Shown here piece after piece: positions 61,475-64,000 of a stretch of 64,000 nt of DNA. Source of the stretch: Clostridium tunisiense TJ (GTDB lineage: Bacteria; Bacillota; Clostridia; Clostridiales; Clostridiaceae); assembly GCF_000300195.1 (NCBI RefSeq), contig NZ_AMQH01000002.1, forward strand, positions 372,001-436,000, read 5' to 3'. Under the pieces are notes generated by a model. It worked only from the letters and a program-made list of their open reading frames with translations. It had not been told where the DNA came from and searched no databases. The number at the start of each line of letters is the position of its first letter. The stretch's first letter is position 1. The position numbers were made by a program, and so were the translations under genes.

Positions 61475-62569
61475 CTATATGCTATTATGGCTAATCACAC
61501 CTTTTATAATATTGCATATACGGGTTATATCCTCTTCTCTTAAAGAATCATACATAGGTAAGCATAAAATTCTTTTGGAAATGTCATTTGATACTGGCAT
61601 ATACTCCCTATGCTTCAAGTAATTCAAAGTATCTAAGGAAGGATAGAAGTATCTTCTTGGATTTATTCCATTATTATTGAGCTCAGACTTTACTTTTAAT
61701 AGTACTTCTTCAGATTGAAATATTACTGGAAAATAAGCATAGTTTTGAGTACTTTCCTCATTTCCCTTTTGAAATTCAAGTGTTTTCATGTGCTGTAAAT
61801 TTTCTATGTACCAGTCATAGGCTCTTTTTCTACCATTTTTTATTTTCTGTAAATCATCTAAAACACATAATCCCATAGCTGCTTGAAATTCATTCATTTT
61901 GCAGTTTATGCCTAAAAACTCTATGTCTTCTGGTCCACTTAACCCGAAGTTGATTATTTTTTTAGCTTTGTTATAATGCTCCTCACTGTTAAAAATTATT
62001 GCCCCACCTTCAATTGTGTGAAATAACTTTGTGCTATGAAAGCTTAAGGTCGAAGCATCTCCATAATTTAATATACTTTTCCCTTTGTAACTTACATCAA
62101 AGGTATGTGCCGCATCATATACAACCTTTAAATTATTTTCTTTGGCAATAGCTTGTATCTTATCTATATCGCAAGCGTTTCCAAAAACATGTACCGGTAA
62201 AATAGCTGAGGTATTAGGATTTATTTTTTCGGTGATATTATTTGGATCCAAGCAAAGTGTTTCCTTATTGATGTCAGCAAATCTAGGCTTTAGTCCTTCC
62301 CATACAAGAGTACTTGTGGTTGCTACAAAAGAAAATGGAGTGGTAATTACCTCTCCTGTTAATCCTAATACTCTGTAGGCAATTTGAAGAGCTACGGTAC
62401 CATTGGACACTAACAATATATGCTTAACGCCTAGGTATTCCCTTAATCTTTTCTCTAGTTCCTGAGCTATTGGCCCATTATTAGTTAACCAACAATTGTC
62501 ATATATTTTATCTACATAACCTTGATACTTTTCCTTATCTGGTAAATAGCTTTTTGTTACATTAATCAT
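61475..62569 (-). CDS. DegT/DnrJ-family nucleotide-sugar aminotransferase
   Basis: A 364-aa PLP enzyme. NCWLTNNGPIAQELEKRLRE and LVSNGTVALQIAYRVL open it; VVYDAAHTFDVSYKG holds the cofactor Asp; LSFHSTKLFHTIEGG holds the PLP lysine. The family installs an amino group on 4-keto-6-deoxy sugars such as dTDP- or UDP-4-keto-6-deoxyglucose (FdtB/VioA/WbpE-type). No 4,6-dehydratase is in this cassette; the CapD-like enzyme at 40798 could supply one if the donor is UDP. Start ATG follows AGGAG and overlaps the GT2 end by 8 bases. Confidence 0.9.
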   Translation of the reverse strand: MINVTKSYLPDKEKYQGYVDKIYDNCWLTNNGPIAQELEKRLREYLGVKHILLVSNGTVALQIAYRVLGLTGEVITTPFSFVATTSTLVWEGLKPRFADINKETLCLDPNNITEKINPNTSAILPVHVFGNACDIDKIQAIAKENNLKVVYDAAHTFDVSYKGKSILNYGDASTLSFHSTKLFHTIEGGAIIFNSEEHYNKAKKIINFGLSGPEDIEFLGINCKMNEFQAAMGLCVLDDLQKIKNGRKRAYDWYIENLQHMKTLEFQKGNEESTQNYAYFPVIFQSEEVLLKVKSELNNNGINPRRYFYPSLDTLNYLKHREYMPVSNDISKRILCLPMYDSLREEDITRICNIIKGVISHNSI

Positions 62570-63548
62570 TGTTAAAAACTCCTACTTTTTTGAAAATTTT
62601 ATAAAAGAATTCTTTTATAATAAATCGTTTTTCACAAGTTTCTAAGGTTGAAAAGTTTTTTTGAAACTGCCTAAGGTTTAGCTTAGTTAATGGATATATG
62701 CAATAGTCCGCCTTTTGTTTCAGCACAATATTGCTTATTTCATTGCTATACTTATAGTTAAAAAACTTATTTATACCTTCCCATACTCTTAGGGTATCTT
62801 GATGTCTTAATTCTTCCTTTTGAGATGAAAAAGATAAGCCATTTTTAATGTTTATATATCTATAGTTTGAGAAAGAATAAGGCAGGTATTTCATTTTTCC
62901 CTGGCTGCATATTAAAAATTTCAGTTGTAAATCACATATCATCTTTGCAGTTGTTAGAATTTCCTTATGTTTCTCATCTATCCTATCTTCTATAAAAAAA
63001 TTTTTAAATAGAATTGATTGTATGTGCATAACAACCTTTGTATTATCTTTATTTATTAATCTAAATAGTTCACACACATCTACTATCTCATGATTTTTCA
63101 TATTTCTTATGGTTGTATTGTTGGGATAGTTATCTGTTGTAATTCCATCTTCATCAATTTGATCAACTAAATGAAAAACCGATGAATACTCTTTGTTTTC
63201 CTCTAAGAAATCCACCATTGTTTGAAGCTTCCTATCATTTGTCCAATAATCATCACCTTCAAATAGTATCATGTATTTACCTTTTCCTCTTTTTATAACA
63301 TCATACAGATTTTTAGTTGGTCCTAAGTTTTCTTCTCTATTATAAACTCTTATAATAGTTTCATGTTTCTGGCAATAACTATTTAAAATTTCCTCTGTAT
63401 CATCCGTGGAACAATCGTTGCCAATAACTATTTCAAAAGGAAAGTTTACTTTTTGCATTAAAATACTGTCCAAACACTGTTTTATGTACTTACCATGATT
63501 GTATGTAATTAAGACTACGCTTACCATGGGTTCCATATGATTATACAT
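62562..63548 (-). CDS. Glycosyltransferase family 2
   Basis: A 328-aa GT2 enzyme. MVSVVLITYNHGKYIKQCLD opens it, IGNDCSTDDTEEIL is the nucleotide site, LFEGDDYWTN is the metal region, and a long C-terminal part has no membrane helix. The track's upstream extension (28 codons) was dropped because AAGGATGTGAAGC lies before the ATG at 63548. It heads the visible part of the cassette and probably adds one sugar. It overlaps the aminotransferase gene by 8 bases. Confidence 0.87.
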   Translation of the reverse strand: MYNHMEPMVSVVLITYNHGKYIKQCLDSILMQKVNFPFEIVIGNDCSTDDTEEILNSYCQKHETIIRVYNREENLGPTKNLYDVIKRGKGKYMILFEGDDYWTNDRKLQTMVDFLEENKEYSSVFHLVDQIDEDGITTDNYPNNTTIRNMKNHEIVDVCELFRLINKDNTKVVMHIQSILFKNFFIEDRIDEKHKEILTTAKMICDLQLKFLICSQGKMKYLPYSFSNYRYINIKNGLSFSSQKEELRHQDTLRVWEGINKFFNYKYSNEISNIVLKQKADYCIYPLTKLNLRQFQKNFSTLETCEKRFIIKEFFYKIFKKVGVFNND

Positions 63549-63908
63549 TGCTTCACATCCTTGTTTATAAAAACCTTCTGCAATAATTTGCTGTAAATTA
63601 TATTGGATTGTTATTAAAGTTATTTTTAGCATAGCTAAATAAAAGATTCATGTCAATATATTACCCCTATGTAGCAAAATTATCTATTTTTAGTTAAATT
63701 GTAAATAAGTGAATTTTCAAAGCCTGAAAGCAAATAAAAAGAGCTATAACTTTTGAATATATAGCTCCTTTTATCACATATATAACTGTCTTAGTGTACT
63801 AATTCATGGAAGGAACTTTAAACCCCCAATAATATTTTCTTTGACTTTCTTTGAGTTATTATAAAGGCTTATAACCCATCGAACTCTTGCAAAACTTTTC
63901 CAATCAAC
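63549..63908. other. Upstream gap of the right-hand cassette
   Basis: Holds a hairpin at 63735-63767 and the likely promoter of the GT2 gene; no -35/-10 pair was convincing. No gene was recognised apart from the possible partial one at 63909-64000. Confidence 0.5.
63735..63767 (-). terminator. Probable terminator for a gene entering from the right
   Basis: On the minus strand GAGCTATA and TATAGCTC form an 8-bp stem followed by TTTTTATTT. It would end a minus-strand unit coming from beyond the right edge. Confidence 0.65.
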
Positions 63909-64000
63909 TTAACGACTTATTTTTCCACTTTTAAAGTGTTTCTGTAAAATTTTAAAATAATAATCTTTTTCTTTGTACTCCCATATTTTTTCTTTATTAA
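63909..64000 (-). CDS. Possible C-terminal end of an incoming gene
   Basis: On the minus strand a frame stays open for 29 codons from the right edge to a stop at 63909-63911. It encodes a charged helical tail, including KEKDYYFKILQKHFKSGKIS. The reading resembles coding sequence and lies about 140 bases before a terminator-like hairpin. Too short to name; it may be chance. Confidence 0.35.
   Translation of the reverse strand, partial: NKEKIWEYKEKDYYFKILQKHFKSGKISR

Overview
The window is AT-rich DNA with GGAGG-type ribosome binding sites, TTG and GTG starts next to strong Shine-Dalgarno sequences, LCP and sortase-like cell-wall proteins, and several cohesin and dockerin modules. This points to a Gram-positive Firmicute, most likely a Clostridium sensu lato chromosome. 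No rRNA, tRNA, phage, IS element or CRISPR array was recognised. Almost everything concerns the cell surface: precursor synthesis, polymer assembly and export, surface decoration, and secreted proteins that act on the wall.

Layout. (1) 1-7.4 kb, minus strand: the start of a VanZ-like protein, an LCP-family ligase, a YibE/F-type membrane protein, and a 1511-residue surface protein with a PHP hydrolase domain and a sortase-like tail. (2) 7.6-25.3 kb, the phosphonate and lipid-linked sugar region. A lone LicD-family gene is followed by wecB and galE. Next comes a tight minus-strand operon: PEP mutase with a fused cytidylyltransferase-like domain, phosphonopyruvate decarboxylase, metallophosphoesterase, SDR, cytidylyltransferase-like protein, an unassigned Rossmann oxidoreductase, and a 52-residue protein coupled by TAATG. 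Upstream lies a winged-helix protein fused to a degenerate LicC-like nucleotidyltransferase. Its gene is divergent from an eight-gene plus-strand operon: SDR, TIM-barrel isomerase, two GT2s, polytopic membrane protein, FAD oxidoreductase and a pair of small EamA/SMR proteins. (3) 25.4-29.6 kb: a NUDIX hydrolase, an unknown 414-residue protein and a dockerin-bearing GLUG-repeat surface protein. (4) 29.9-42.7 kb, minus strand: a Wzx/Wzy-type polysaccharide operon with CapD-, CapE- and CapG-like enzymes, UDP-sugar dehydrogenase, 4-epimerase, three GT4s, flippase and polymerase. It contains what looks like the stub of an initiating sugar-phosphate transferase. (5) 43.3-57.8 kb: a cohesin/dockerin set. 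Three dockerin proteins (a lysozyme-like protein, an M6 metalloprotease, and a GHL10 glycosidase plus amidase) sit near two cohesin proteins (one membrane-anchored, one with six lectin-like repeats). A second flippase, a second galE and two small unknown genes are interspersed. (6) 57.8-63.5 kb, minus strand: another glycan cassette with GNAT, divergent PLP enzyme, WbqC-like protein, flippase, DegT aminotransferase and GT2. A possible gene end runs off the right edge.

How it may fit together. The phosphonate operon should carry PEP to phosphonopyruvate and then phosphonoacetaldehyde. The cytidylyltransferase could activate a derivative, and LicD could transfer it to a glycan made by the neighbouring sugar genes. 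No obvious aminoethylphosphonate transaminase lies in that operon, so the final phosphonate may not be the usual aminoethylphosphonate. The winged-helix/nucleotidyltransferase fusion looks like a sensor-regulator built from a LicC-type fold. Separately, the four dockerin and two cohesin proteins suggest a cellulosome-like surface assembly aimed at the cell envelope or proteins rather than cellulose. These functional links are inferences from gene content. Families were recognised by reading motifs, with no database search.
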